Shown here in pieces: positions 46,801-59,882 of a DNA stretch of 64,000 nucleotides. Origin of the DNA: Labia minor (Eukaryota; Arthropoda; Insecta; Dermaptera; Spongiphoridae); contig OY720347.1 in the NCBI GenBank assembly GCA_963082975.1, positions 31,203,398-31,267,397 on the forward strand, written 5' to 3'. Numbering within the stretch: position 1 is the stretch's first letter; each line of letters starts with the position of its first letter. A model generated the notes under the pieces. The model ran no database searches, had not been told where the DNA came from, and saw only the letters and a list, made by a program, of their open reading frames with translations. A program made the translations under genes and the position numbers.

Positions 46801-48209
46801 TCTTATTTTATTATAAATTTGATTGATTCATCTTTCTTTATTATATCAGTAACTTGTAGGAACTTCAATAGATACTCTACAAAAATTTTTCCTATTCCTT
46901 TATATTATATAAAATATTTAGAGAAGATTACATTGAAGGTGATAGTAAAAGGAATTTGATTAATGTGATTTATAATTTATTTATCAAATATAATAATAAT
47001 AATAATAATTAATAATTAATTAATAATCAGTGTAAATAATGTATAATAATGAAATAACCATAAAATACGCTTAGTGCTGAACTGGGCAGATTGCTGTACT
47101 CTCAAGGAGTTTAATAATAAAATAATTATAATTATCTAAATATACATTATATATATATTTTTATAAATTTTTATAAATCCAAAAATTTGCCGGATTAAAT
47201 ATTTAATTTCATATAAATATAATTTATAAATATATCTATTATCTCAGTTTTTTAGGATTATTGAAATTTCAAATGATTTATTATACTATATTTTTATAAT
47301 TATACCTATATATTATTTTTAAAATTTTGAGAATTTATTAAAAATTATCTACTTTCTTAACGAATTTCTTAACTCATTCCTTAATTCATAGCTGTTTTTA
47401 CATCTTTTAGTTATCTAACTGCAATATATATATTTTTTTTTAATATCTTAAGGCACAAATGGTCTTTGTTGCTGAGGTGCCTCGATGTTCAAATAAAAAT
47501 TTTTTTTTTTTAATTTTTATAATGCAAAATTGAAAAAGAGATATTACTTATCTCATTTTTTAAACCTGAAATTTAAGTTTAAAAAAAAACTAAAAATATT
47601 TAATAATAATATTTATAAATTTATTCACTTGATATTATGACAAACAAATGGATATATTCTTTGATTTCCCCTCATCCTTGTAGTTTTTTCTTTTAAGCTG
47701 ATTCTCGTAGTTATATTATTTTTCTCTTTTACTTTTTGTCAGTTTATTTATTTATTTATTTTTTTATTTAAATTTTAGAATAATCTAAAAATTTCAACAA
47801 AGAAGAATAAAAAATAACCACATAATATATCTTTTTCAAGCGGTATGAGGGAGTTATCAAGATTTATGGATCAATCTCAATTAATAATTTATTGAATTTT
47901 TATTATTATTTTTGTATAAGTTTATAAATTAAAAATTGTTTCAAATTTTTATTACAAGAGATTTTTACAAGAGACATGTTTTTAAATAATTTTCTTTTTT
48001 TATATTTCTTAAATATATCATCTTAGAATTATATATATATATCTGACCTAGCTTATGAAAAAATAACCTTATCAACTTAAAAAAAATGAAAAGTCAAGAT
48101 TTACATTTTAATTAAAATATGTATTATTATATCCCTTTTTTTTAATGAAGTAACTTTAATTAAACATCTGGTATAGTGTTTTATTTTTTTGTTTGGTAGA
48201 ACAAAATAT
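43881..48209. other. Long A+T-rich spacer
   Basis: Over 4 kb of A+T-rich low-complexity DNA with only faint landmarks. The word TTTTTGATTATATACT recurs at about 44311 and 44516, flanking a mixed patch (44400-44510). There is an (AAT)n run near 46990-47010. Small mixed patches at 47070-47105 and 47450-47495 may be scraps of short retroposons. No gene is supported. Confidence 0.55.
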
Positions 48210-48660
48210 CTTATTTGTCTGTTGAATTCTCAATGACAAGCGGTTGTTTTCACTTATAAATGGATTTCGATTAAGTTGCCACCAATTTACCTGTTCAGAT
48301 TGGGATGTTTAATTATTAGTGGATCACTATAATTAACAGGGGTTAAATTGAGGGTTAATCTAATACTAGGGGGAGTTTTGATCTTGGTCGAATTAAGGTG
48401 TCAAACATGGAAGGTGTTTGTTGTAGTGAATAACAGCAGCAGCATTGGGTTTCAGTCTCTATAAACAAATGTTGAAAGTAGACAAGCGAGCGGGAGTGGT
48501 CGGCCGGGTGGTTGGTTGTCTGGTCAGTTCTGTTTAGACACGTTTGTCAACCATGACTTGTCATAATTAGTCCTATGATTGAAAGACTTCGCTCGGCAGG
48601 TAGCTGGATTCTTGATTCTCGTTATTAGCCGATCCAGACAAATCTAAATTTGGAATTTCA
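48210..48660. other. Unique less A+T-rich island
   Basis: About 450 bp of unique sequence with several homeodomain-type cores (TTTAATTATTAG, ATAATTAAC, CATAATTAG) in the left half and a G-rich right half. No open frame of interest. Candidate regulatory element. Confidence 0.35.
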
Positions 48661-50009
48661 TTCTTCAATTTGTATTAAATAAACACCTGTGGACATATTA
48701 AAGAAAGGTATACTTATTCAACAACAGTAAATGATATAGAAATACATTTGTACAAGATTGAACAAGTTTTTCAACGAAATCTAATAATTATTGAATGTTA
48801 AGAGATCGAAATTAAATTAAATATATAAAAATTATAAATTTGGAAATTTCAGAAAAAGCAAAATTTGAACTTTTCACATTTTTTTTTTTAAATTATTTTG
48901 AATTTTATAAAAATTTTCTTTAAAAAAAAATTATGTTTTCAAACCAAATTTGTTTTTTAATGAAATTATCTACATTGCAGTCTACTGAGTCGGGGCAAGC
49001 GTACATGACTTGATAACGGCTGCAAAATAAGCAGTACATTTATTTAATTAAATAAATAAATTATACAAATATGTGGTGTATTAATATATATATATATATA
49101 TATAAATCCCTTTAATAAATTTTCTACAATTTACAAATATTTTCCATGTTTTCCCATTTTTTCACTTTGTTTTCTATTTATTATCTTGATAATAATAATA
49201 TAATAATAACATTCGTTTAAAAATCATAAATTTTTATTAAAGATAAAAAAAATTGTAAATTCATCTTTGTATTATAATCTGTATAAGAAAAAACATCATG
49301 ACATCAACTGGTAGGCAATAACCAAGCTTGGTTACCAATTGTGTTGTATGTGGTTGGGATAACTGATTTATTCCTGAAAAATTTTTCGACTTTTTTCGAA
49401 TGTCAAGGCATTTATTCTAAACTCATGGGTTTTAAAAATTTTAAAATCAGTCCCAGATATTGAGTAAATTTATAGGCTTTCCATTGCTAACACTGTTTTG
49501 CCTACCAATCCATGTAAATTTTAATTAATTTTAAACAGTGCGTTTTCTATATAATCTAACCGTAAGTGTATGATAATTTTTGAGAATTAAATTTTTGATA
49601 CTTTATTTGTATAATTTTATGATTGGGTCATTCTTATATATCATTTTAATTAAATCCATAAAGTGATATATAAAAATAATTCTAATTTTATAATTTATAA
49701 TTTCAATTATTTTTCATTTGTGCAATTATATCATTTAAATTATTCTGTTCACACTCTTCGGACAATAGGTTTATTATGTAAATATATAACTCGAATAATA
49801 TACAGTCGAAATGTGCATAATATTTTAATAAATTTTTTTATAACATTTAATGATTAATGTTGCCCCGGGCTTTTCTGGTTATATTAAAATACAAATACTT
49901 TTGTCAACCCTTTAAATTAAATTCATTTTATCATTCTACCAAAATTTAAAAAAAAAATCAAATTATACTTTTTTCTAATAATTTAATATCTAAAATCAAA
50001 ATTCAGAAT
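48661..50009. other. A+T-rich spacer with a possible weak MITE
   Basis: Mostly A+T-rich. At 49301-49519 the words TGGTAGGCAATAAC and, inverted, GTTTTGCCTACCA bracket 220 bp and could be TIRs of a small unclassified MITE, but no target duplication was confirmed. An (AT)n run is at about 49084-49104. Confidence 0.4.
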
Positions 50010-50190
50010 TACTAGCGGTACTGTAAAATTTCTTGGCCTCAGTAAACACTTTACTTCTTCCTTGATTATTCTAAATTACTTCCATCCAATTACTTTCCTC
50101 GACAAATCTTATCATGACTATTTTTTTAAATGTTTTACCGTTTCTTCTTTTACTTATTTCCCACGCTTGATAATGTAATCAATGAGGAGG
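50010..50190 (-). mobile_element. Very old LINE 3' end
   Basis: Minus-strand similarity to the LINE tail: CGGTACTGTAAAATTTCTTG, then CACTTTACTTCTTCC corresponds to CACACTTCTCCAAG in younger copies. Too eroded to translate usefully. Confidence 0.4.
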
Positions 50191-50999
50191 ATGCACAGAG
50201 ATTATGCAATTATCTACTTTTTATAAAAAACAAACTTATAAAAAATAAACATTTATTAACGATAATTTTAATTTTATTCTCCTGATTTCGTTAGAAACTG
50301 ATTTATATTCATATTTATATATATTTTTCAGTATTTAATTTTGCTTACAACAATTCAAATTTCAATATCACTATTTGAATTAGAATTTATCTAAAAATCT
50401 TATTATAAGAGACAGTTAGTTACAAGTAACTATGAGTTTGCAATTTGCGTGAATTTCAACGACAATCAATACCTACCCCTAAAAAATGTTATATCTATAT
50501 TTGTCTTACAAACAAAACCTTTACTGTAATTCTATCACCCTGATTTTAGACAAAGTTGAATAAAACATATTTCTCTGTTTTTTTTTAACTTGCATAGAGA
50601 CATGTAATTTAGTGTTAAATCATTTGAACATTGAATGCAGTAAAGTAATTTACATGTATAAGTTAAAATGTGCATCAAATAATATCCTATAGTGTATTAA
50701 TATGCAATATTTAGATTAGAAACTTTTACTAAAAAAATATGATTATTTTTATAATATAATATTTAGGAACTTCTATCGAGGTAAATAAAAAAAAAATTCA
50801 CATCCTCTGTGTAAAAGTGAATCGATAATTTTTTTTTTTCTAATCAAATATAGATAAAAACTAGGTCGTTTGGAAATAAATTAACATGTATATTTTTATT
50901 TCTATTGATCTTATGATAAAGAGCAGGAATAATATCATTTTGTTGTTGTTTTTTTTTTTTTTACTAAAAATTATGAGTTAACGAACCAATGACCTGGGA
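50191..50999. other. A+T-rich spacer
   Basis: A+T-rich DNA with poly(T) near 50949-50962; nothing recognised. Confidence 0.55.
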
Positions 51000-51550
51000 T
51001 CTTAATTAAAATCTAATAAAGTGGAATATAGGAAGGAACAAGACGGGTGAGATCGATCTCGATTCATTGGAAATTGATAAGACCTGGACATGGACGCCAT
51101 CAACAGTTGCCAAAGTGTGAGAAAAGTGAGTGATTAAGAATTGACTTGGGGTCCTCCCGGCTTTCACTAACCCGGCGAGTGCATTGAGGGTGAGCCGCCG
51201 CTCAAATATGGTGGTGTTGATCCTTTTCAGGAGGGTGATTTATCACCCCCACAGAGACGATTTCACCCCATCTCTGAGGGAGTGATTTATTGGCCAAGTG
51301 ATGGCCTACGACGAGAGCCGCTCAACGGAGAAATGAATCCCGCCAGGGCTTTTGCCAGTGCGATTTTACAGGTGTTATCGGAGCTTCCAACTCATCCCCC
51401 CTTCCATTCCCTTCACTTTCCCCACCTCGCACACATACAAAAAAAGAAGATTGCTTCCCTTGCAATATTCAAAACGCAGTCGATCTCTTTAAAGTGAATT
51501 TTAAGCCCAGAGGAAAGCGATTCAAATAAACTTATTCAGAGTGTTAAAAT
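51000..51550. other. Unique island with paired TGATTTAT sites
   Basis: About 550 bp of unique sequence. TGATTTAT, the composite bound by Extradenticle/Pbx with Hox partners, occurs at 51236-51243 and 51283-51290, the first inside GGGTGATTTATCACCC, an inverted repeat. TGATTAAG lies near 51132. No reading frame has recognisable content. The left flank carries TTAATTAAAATC. It is a strong candidate for a Hox/TALE-responsive regulatory element. Confidence 0.45.
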
Positions 51551-52295
51551 TTAGAAAGTCGTATCATGGAAGGGAATCGTGTTTCTCAGCAGAGTATAAA
51601 ATAATAATAATAAAAAAAAAAGAAGTTAAAGTGTTCTTCTTTTAAATAATAAAGATATTCAGAAGGAATACACCATATTAGAGAAATATATATTATCTAT
51701 ATAGACAATATTAAATTTATTTTTATATTCCTCTCATATATAAATACAATAAATTATACATATTTTGATAATTATAATTTAAACCATTATATGTGATTTT
51801 TATTTTATCTTAAGAAGCAAATAAATAATTATATTTTCTATATTCAAAATCAAATTTTTTAATTACTTATTCCATTAAATTTAATAGATAAAAAAAAAAT
51901 ATTTATTTATATTAATATTAATTAAATAACAAATAAGTTTTTTCTTAGTTTTTATTTCATATTTTTTTTAAAATATGTATTATTATTATTATTATTTAAT
52001 GTTGATATTAAAAATATTTTATCTTAAGACCAATCAAAATACAATTTTTTTCTCAATTTTCAATTAACATTAAATAAAAACTAGAACAATAATAAATTAC
52101 ATGACAACAAGATTCACTCAGTATTCAAAATTTAGAAGCTATTTGAAATAAGAAGTAACGATCAAGAAATGAAGGTTGAAAGGATCTGTTGTACTGATCA
52201 TACAATACTTATACTCCGCTTAAGAGACAACCGACTTAAAATGAGCTGTCCTTTCAAATAATATAAATGCTAATATTCAGGGTATTTTTGATATA
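51551..52295. other. A+T-rich spacer
   Basis: Low-complexity A+T-rich DNA including (ATT)n near 51978-51993. Confidence 0.6.
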
Positions 52296-52613
52296 TTTTT
52301 GAAATATTCAATTTTCTTTTCATCCAATTGCTAGAAAAATACGTATATTTTATAAAAAAATATATTTTTTTTATCCAAAATAAAAAAAAGATATTTTTAT
52401 TTAATTTTTTAATAATTTATTTTAGGCTCTTTTTCTGACTCATTATTATTATAATTATTATATATATGAGTCAGAAAAAGAGCCTAAAATAAATTATTAA
52501 AAAATTAAATAAAAATATCTTTTTTTTATTTTGGATAAAAAAAATATATTTTTTTATAAAATATACGTATTTTTCTAGCAATTGGATGAAAAGAAAATTG
52601 AATATTTCAAAAA
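52296..52613. repeat. Perfect 148-bp inverted repeat with 22-bp loop
   Basis: The arms 52296-52443 and 52466-52613 are exact reverse complements with no mismatch that I can find, separated by an A+T-only 22-base spacer. No TSD or known TIR motif lies at the outer ends. The flanks return at once to ordinary unique A+T-rich DNA. Confidence 0.95.
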
Positions 52614-52859
52614 AGTGTAAATTCTGATTGATTGAATTGATAAAATTAGTTATATTTCATTTAATACTCTAATTAACTAAAGGTTTTTTTAATTTATTAT
52701 TTTAAATTATACTTTAAATATATATTATTATAAAGAAATATGTTATTTATAGGGTAAGGTAGGATTTTACTTAAATTAAAGTATTGAAGTTGTAATTAAT
52801 GAATAAAAAAAAAACAAAAAAAAATAAGTTATACTACTAATTGAAGTAAATGTGTTTTA

Positions 52860-53220
52860 TGAATTCGTCTTGGCTCCCATTCTAGATTCTGGGTGGCATT
52901 AAAACGAGTTTGTACCATCTAATAGGAGAGATGTTTTCCGTATCACAAGAGCAGGAGCTCATGGGAAATACATGGTGTGTTGCAGCAGCGGGGGAGGACT
53001 TTTTAAGATTGAACTCTAAGCCCATTTTATCCAATTAATAGACTTTTAGTAACCTTTTAATCATAAATGGATAATGTCTCTGATTCGAGGGTTGCTAGGG
53101 AGGGTTCCACCCTGACGTCATTCATCCCCTTAGCAGTCATGCGCTCACCCCTGCGCATTACGCACACCCTAATTGGAGCGAATTGAGTGAGTTGTAAATA
53201 TTATTCCGGCTCCCTCTAAA
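52860..53220. other. Unique less A+T-rich island
   Basis: Unique mixed sequence with homeodomain-type cores (CCAATTAATAG, CCTAATTGG, TTTTAATCATAAA) and one TGACGTCA at about 53113. No coding signal. Candidate regulatory element. Confidence 0.35.
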
Positions 53221-54039
53221 ATTCATTTTAAACTTATATTTGGTATTAAAACTCAAGAAAAAAAGGAAAAAAATCACATTTCAACAACAAAAAAATATTC
53301 TTTGTATTTATCTTTTTATAAATATTATAAAAGAGATAAGTAATGTATTGAAATTGAGATATTCCGATTTACCTTTTATAATTAAAAAAAAATATAAAAT
53401 TTGGTTTCTTTACATATCATATTTTAAAATAATACTTCAAATTAATTTTAATAATATGGACTATACAATATATTATTAGTTATAATAAATATATATATAT
53501 ATATATATATTATTTTCTAATTATCTTATTTGAAATTTTAAAATATTAATGATTTTTAAGAGAATGATGGACATGATTCAATATTTAAAAGAACAATTTT
53601 TTTTAAATTTAATTAATTACAATAATTATATACTAATATAATATATATTAATAAAAGAAATTTAAAATTATATTTTAAAACAATCTTTCCTAAAAAATTA
53701 TTCTTAATATTTTGAACATGCATTGAGTTCTTCAAATTGAAAATATCCTACCTTACCTTATTTTGTAATAATTTGTGTATTTTGGTCCTAAATGAAATAT
53801 TGAAATTGTGTTAAATATAATAAATAATAATATATTAATACTGAAGAAGAAATAATAATACATAATATATATATATATTAATATATATTTTATTTAAATA
53901 AAAATTAATTAACATGATAGAGATAATAATATCATTATAATTATGATACGATCAATGAATTACTAAATCTCTTGTTTTATTATAATTTGTATTAATATTT
54001 GTATAAAATATATGAAAAAGAAATGTTAGTGTTGGTTAG
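53221..54039. other. A+T-rich spacer
   Basis: Low-complexity A+T-rich DNA with (AT)n near 53490-53510 and 53865-53890. Confidence 0.6.
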
Positions 54040-54210
54040 TGTTTTTAATTTTATGGGAATATCTTGCAAGTGGTGCCCCCTAAACGGCCTAAACATCAAC
54101 TAGGAAGTTAATGGGAAAGAGCACGCTCTCGCTAACCAATAATTACGAGTATGCCTAGGCTATTATTATGTACCGTAACAACCATCAAAGATAGTCTCTG
54201 TTCATTTTCC
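54040..54210. other. Small unique island
   Basis: About 160 bp of mixed unique sequence with an AATAATTACG core near 54138. No other content recognised. Confidence 0.25.
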
Positions 54211-55779
54211 AAAATATTAGAAATTTTTAACCATTTATTGCAAGCAGGTGGAAAATCTTGGCTATTATCAATTTTTAACACATTTTATCTCTCTACTTTT
54301 ATAAAACTTTACCTTAATATATATAATTAATTCATTGATTTAGTCTTAATCGGTATAATTAAAAACATAATATACATAAACCTATTTAATTATTTACCAT
54401 TGAGGTTGTAAAAGATATAATTTAAAAATTTTATATTATGAAATGTTCATTATTTATTCAAAGTTTATGGAATTTGTATTTTCATTTATTATTTTTCATA
54501 CAGGTTATTTTTTTTAAACAAGATCTATCAATAAATCATCATCATTAAATATGTCATAAAGAATAATTCAAAAATATCTATCTCTCCAATCAAATTATAT
54601 AATTTTAGAAAAATTTTAATAACCCCCCCCCCAAAAAAAAAAAAAAAACTAAGATCATATATACTGGTACTTAAGTAATTGAATATATTTGAGTTAAAAT
54701 TTGTCAACAAACCACTGCAAAAATATTTTTAATATATTATAAAATATAAATATAACTTCATAAGTTGAATAATAAACTCAATAATTATTATAATATGTTT
54801 TAACTTGTCTTTTACTAATTACCAATATTAATTAAATAATAAATTTTAAGATATATTTTTATTTTTTTAATTTTATGCATATCTTCTTGATAGATTTTAA
54901 ATGCTTTTGTATTACTATTTTATTTTCTTATATATAGATAATAATTTAAAATTTTATATATTTACCTAATTATAATAAATTATTATATTTTACAATTAAA
55001 AAAGTCACCAAAATAATGCTGGTGCCTAAACCTTAATATAATTTTTTTTTTTTCAAATTATTATTTCATATTAATCAAATTTTTATAGTTTAAGAGTTGT
55101 ATTTAATTTCTTTTTAATTATAGATTAATAAAAATGTATTGATTTGCAAATAAATTTGCATAAAATAAAAATATATATGTATATTAAATCTATACATGAA
55201 TTTAGGTAGGTTTTTATTATAAATATATATAAATAGACCCTAAATAAGGAAAAAAAATTAAAAAGTTACAATATTTGTATTAAATCAAATTTAGGAAAGT
55301 AAGAATTTTTTTTTAATTTTTAACGTAATTAATTATCTTAAATAAAAATGTACAATGTTTCTATTATTAAATTCTATTATAAATTGTTTATAATATCTAT
55401 AATAAATCATTAAATTTATGAAAATATAAAAATATTTCTAGGTACATAATTAAGAATTAATGAATTTATTAATTGTTAATAATTGTTTTTAATATTTTTT
55501 TATATAATATATTTAGTTAAAATATTTTAATGAGTTAGGATTTATGAATAGATGGATTAATGAGTAAATCGAACAAGAAATATATGAGTTGATAGTCTGG
55601 TAAAGCAGGTATTTTAAAAACATTGTAATAAATTTGAATTATTACAAACAATTACATATTGACCTCAATTTCTCTCCCTCTCTCTTCCCCCTCTCTTTAT
55701 ATTTATAAATAGCTAAATAATTAAATGTTCCTCCTTTTAAAAATATAGATTTTTGCTTATTTAAAGATGATCAACTGCC
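54211..55779. other. A+T-rich spacer with homopolymer junction
   Basis: Includes a C9 run directly followed by a long A run at about 54623-54648. The rest is low-complexity A+T-rich DNA. Confidence 0.6.
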
Positions 55780-56090
55780 CATTCTTGTTTTATGAGTGAA
55801 CTAGAAGAGTCTGTATTGTACTTTTCAAGTGTTTCCATTGTTCAACGTTTATTTAGCTGCAGCGAGATATTTATTCTTAATATTCATACGCCACTTGTAT
55901 AAACATTGGGGCGCCAATTAAAGGTCTGGCCAAAAGGGCCGAGGACATTTTCGTGGTCAGGGACAGTTGCACCCAATGAGTGGTTTTCCCACCCCTGAAA
56001 ACCAGGTGGTTGTTTGTGGCTCGCCCTTTCCACCACAGAAAACGATTTTGGGGTAAAAAGTGTCATGGCCATTCATAGCTTAATCTCGTT
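55780..56090. other. Unique less A+T-rich island
   Basis: About 300 bp of unique sequence with the Runt/RUNX-like words TGTGGC and ACCACA, and GCCAATTAAAGG near 55914. The 62-codon minus-strand frame (56072-55884) has no recognised domain. Candidate regulatory element. Confidence 0.35.
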
Positions 56091-56269
56091 AAATATCCAG
56101 AAAACTTCTTTAGAAATATCATCAAATGCTTTGATCCAAATTTCCACCTTGAATTATATACACACCTAACTTCCTGTTTATCAGACTATGAAATATTTTT
56201 TTTTTTTTAATACATATATCTTTAATTTTTTTTTTTTTTAAATTTTATTTTTTAAGTCAAGTGGATTCA

Positions 56270-57020
56270 GAATTCATGAAGGGGGGAAGGTTTTTTTGTT
56301 CACCGTCCGTGAGGGATATAAATGAACTGAATGGTATTCCAAACACTAATCAAGTTTATTCATGAGGAGACAATGATCTCATTGATAGTCAACTTAAAGT
56401 GAATCCAATCAAAGAAATAAGGTCTCCGTTGGACCCTCCTTTATTCTCTATTAATTCCAGACTAGTGTTGAACACATTAGCCGATTTAAATATATAAATA
56501 ACAATAAATAAGGGTGAGTGGTTGCAATTGTATGCATGGGTACTCTCCCCATTTTTTTTTTTTTTCATTTCACACAGATATACATTTATATACATGGAGA
56601 CTAATACGCAATAATACAAACAGATATCCACATCCAGTCGCACATTGAATGCAATGAAATAATTCCGGCTTACAAAAAATGCAGTGGTCCTGGCTAAATC
56701 ACATTGTGTGTCCATGGATTATATTATGCCCCGAGGTGTGCTATCTACATAAAAACAAGTTGCCTCTTTCACGGCCTGTCCTGGGGAGGGGGAGGCTTAG
56801 TCCTGGCTGGAAAAAGCGCATTATCTACATACACACGGTGGTATCTATGTATATAGGGTTCGTTCACAATCGTTGCTTTCTTTTTCAACTCGCAGACCCC
56901 ATTATCAATTTTCCCCAATGTCGCAGTGCCATGTCCACTGTTATGTCAGAGGTTTAATCTGACAAACCCCATTGGGCCAAGAGTCCGATGGGGAGCTCTA
57001 CAGTCACCCGATTTAACCTC
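56270..57020. other. Largest unique island of the window
   Basis: About 750 bp of unique mixed sequence, interrupted by a T run near 56553-56566. Frames of 108 codons (minus, 56715-56389) and 92 codons (plus, 56679-56957) overlap but show no recognisable domain, and both are interrupted by low-complexity patches. GATA-like words (ATTATCTAC) recur in the right half. A transcription unit cannot be excluded, but a cluster of regulatory sites is at least as likely. Confidence 0.35.
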
Positions 57021-57934
57021 CCATCCGAAAGCCTTTTCAATTTCTATTTTCATTTTCTTAACAGATAGAAAAAAAAATTCTCTCTGAATATTAGAGAAAA
57101 GATTTTTAGGATAATCAATGTTTACGTTTGAAAGCTTTCAATAATTAAATTTTTTTTCTACGGATTCTTCTTTATTTTTTTTTTTCTTCTTAATATCATT
57201 TACATTTGATTCAGAGGAAGGAATCTTTTAAAATATTTAAATTACTTTATTCCGATAAAAAAAAAAATAATGAGATATCATTTCATATAATTTTCATTTT
57301 AATTCTACTAGACATGAATAGAAAAGGTAGATAGATGACTATTAAAGTTAGAATCAACTCTCTTTAAAAAATAAGTCAGGTTTGTAATTATGTCTTAATG
57401 AATATATGCATATGAACATATATACCTAATCAGGTATATTCTAAAAAAATTGCAACTATTAAAATAAAATAAAATTGAATAAAAAAAAAAAACACTAAAA
57501 TTTTAATTTTATTTCATATTTTATTAATATCAATATTTTTTTTTTATATTACAAAAAAAAATTCGAATTATTTTATTAAATAATTTTATATTATAATAAA
57601 AAATATGACATTTAAAAAATTTTAAATTTCTACATCACAAAATTGAATTGAATTATCTAAATCTCACTAACATTTAACCAAAATTTTATATATATCTATA
57701 TTTAGATTTTATATTGTAAAGATTATAAAATTCAATACCAATATAATGCTTTTATTTTATTTCAAAAAATTATTCATATTATAAAATATAAAATATTTAA
57801 TTTTAATATTAAACATTTTCTTATTTCCAATTGATTCCAAATTATATTCAATTTTCAATTTATTTATTTCTTTTATCTTTTATAATTATGATTAAATGAT
57901 TAAATAAATAATTTTATTTTGCTATTTATTTAAG
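57021..57934. other. A+T-rich spacer
   Basis: Low-complexity A+T-rich DNA with many A and T runs. Confidence 0.6.
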
Positions 57935-58085
57935 AGGAGACCAGATGGAAAGATACCGAATGTTAGACCAAGAATGTGATGAGTAGACAAGATAGGGGGG
58001 GGAGATGTGCTAAATGGAGGTAGCTCTGTATAGGGACGGTTGGAGGAATTTAGATGCTGCAGCCGAGAACCATATAAATAGATGT
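57935..58085 (+). mobile_element. LINE 3' tail, diverged
   Basis: Plus-strand translation gives 'GRPDGKIPNVRPRM', stops, 'VDKIGGEMC' and, later, 'RDGWRNLDAAAENH'. These parallel 'GRPSGKRPHGRPRTRWVDNV' and 'NRDTWRSVVAAAKN' of the 34 kb copy. The end AAATAGATG resembles the ATAG tail. Probably a diverged subfamily or a related LINE. Confidence 0.6.
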
Positions 58086-58959
58086 TATTTTTTTAATATT
58101 TAACTTTAATTTCTATTAAATAACAAATAAATACTTTTCATAGTTTTTCTTAATTCAATTCTTTCAAAAGTAATATTTTGATAATTTTTTTTTTTGTTAT
58201 CTTATCCATAAGAAATTTAATGTTTGTAATTTTTAAAATGTGTCACAATATGAAATTCGTTGAAAATGTAATTTTTTTTTTTTTTTTTTTGCTGTGTTTT
58301 GACTTTCTTCCTTTTCCTTATAATTACAAGAGCAAAGAACACCTGGATCTAATATGATAGGTAGATGGATAGATAATATACGTACAGTGAAAAGTTGATA
58401 ATTGAGATAGGAAAATGGAAAGAATCGCTTGGGGCACATTGTCAACTTTTAGTTAATCATCACGTAACCAATATTGAACAACCCAATTTGAAATAGATAA
58501 CTTTTTAATCAGGACAAGTTTTATATTAAATCGTTAGCATGCAATCTCCATTTAAAACTTCAATTTCGTCAATTAGGTAGTCTTCAAATAAAAGTTTCTT
58601 TAGTGCCTCCAGGGACTTAGATCAAATTAACTCTCCAAATCAGACAGTTGATAGAATTCTATTATTGTTGTATTGATTAAACTATGATTCTAAAATAAAT
58701 TAAATTTAAAATTATAACTAAAAAATAATTTTTTGATCGTAATTATATAAATTTTTGTTAATTTATTGTCTATAACTTTTAAAATCATTTGTGATAAAAT
58801 AACAATATTTTCGTATGTCTTTACGTTTTAAGGTTTCTAAAATTATTACGGTTTTATGTGTTTGTTCTGTGTAAACACTCGACAACCTCTAAATCAATTT
58901 GGATAATTAAGAAATTTCAGCCAAATCTTATCTATACCTCTTTTCTTATCACTTATAAA
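58086..58959. other. A+T-rich spacer with a weak unique patch
   Basis: A T run at about 58272-58291, a weak mixed patch at 58440-58660 without recognised content, then A+T-rich DNA to the first clustered family B element. Confidence 0.5.
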
Positions 58960-58960
58960 A

Positions 58961-59576
58961 TTAGCTGGAGTGTCTCCACTCGACTATCTCGCAATTTGAA
59001 TTGGATTAAATAAAAAAATATATTATATTTAAATTAAATTTAATTAATTATAAATTGTAAATAATAAATATTAAATCAGCGCATGTTTGGCTTTTTGGTG
59101 ATGGCACCACGACACGTGTTGGCGCGTGAGATTTGCAGTGTTAAAAAATTAATTCTGGTAATTTCAGCGAATCAATCAAGCTGAAATTCTATATATAGTA
59201 GTTTTATACAATTATTAATAATGTGAAAAATTATCAAACATATATCTTAATTTTTACGGTCACTTTAGAGAAAAAAAAATCAAAACGTTGTAGGTAATGA
59301 CCCTCTTCCGGTTGAGCTACATTTCTCAAAAGTTGATAGAAAACTACGAATTTTGAATAATGCTCATGTACCAAATTTCATCATTCTAGCTCAAACCGTT
59401 TTTGCGTAATCTTGCCTACATACATACACACACACACACACATACACACACACACAGACATTTTTCTCAACCTTAGTGAAAATGATTCAGGAACCTTTAA
59501 AACTTATAAAAACATCAAAATCTCAACATCGAAAATTTTCGTGATCGCAATACTATCTCTTACGAGATAGTAAAAA
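58961..59576 (+). mobile_element. Family B HINE-like element, copy B2
   Basis: Starts TTAGCTGGAGTGTCTCCACT (preceded by AAAA) and ends CTATCTCTTACGAGATAGT plus an A run. The (AC)n tract lies at about 59422-59457. It is collinear with B1 (which is inverted), including GTTGGCGCGTGAGATTTGC and the AATTTCAGC/GCTGAAATT internal hairpin. No coding capacity. Confidence 0.65.
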
Positions 59577-59882
59577 TTATTAAATATAAATGCTTAATAG
59601 ATAAATTTTATTAAAATGGGGTATTATAGGGTTATCTTGATGATTTAATTTACATTTAATCAAAGACCCAATTTTATTTAATCTTGACAATTTTTGTAAT
59701 TATGATAATCAAATTAAAAATAATAACTATAATTTTTGATTTAAAATTTTTTTAAAGAATATTATTATTATGTATTTTTTAAAATACTGCCTTATACAGG
59801 CCAGTTAAGAGAACTTCTCGAATTGCGGTCTATGGGACGGAGTCCATTCAGCCTCCGGGATAAAAATTGGGAAGTTATTTGA
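59577..59882. other. Spacer between B2 and B3
   Basis: A+T-rich, with a small mixed patch at 59788-59870 (AGGCCAGTTAAGAGAACTTC and following) of unknown nature. Confidence 0.5.

Noticed and set aside
49663-49857. Tyr/Asn/Phe-rich frame as a small gene
   Set aside because: Composition is what A+T-rich DNA gives by chance; same for 53240-53479 and 24721-24980.
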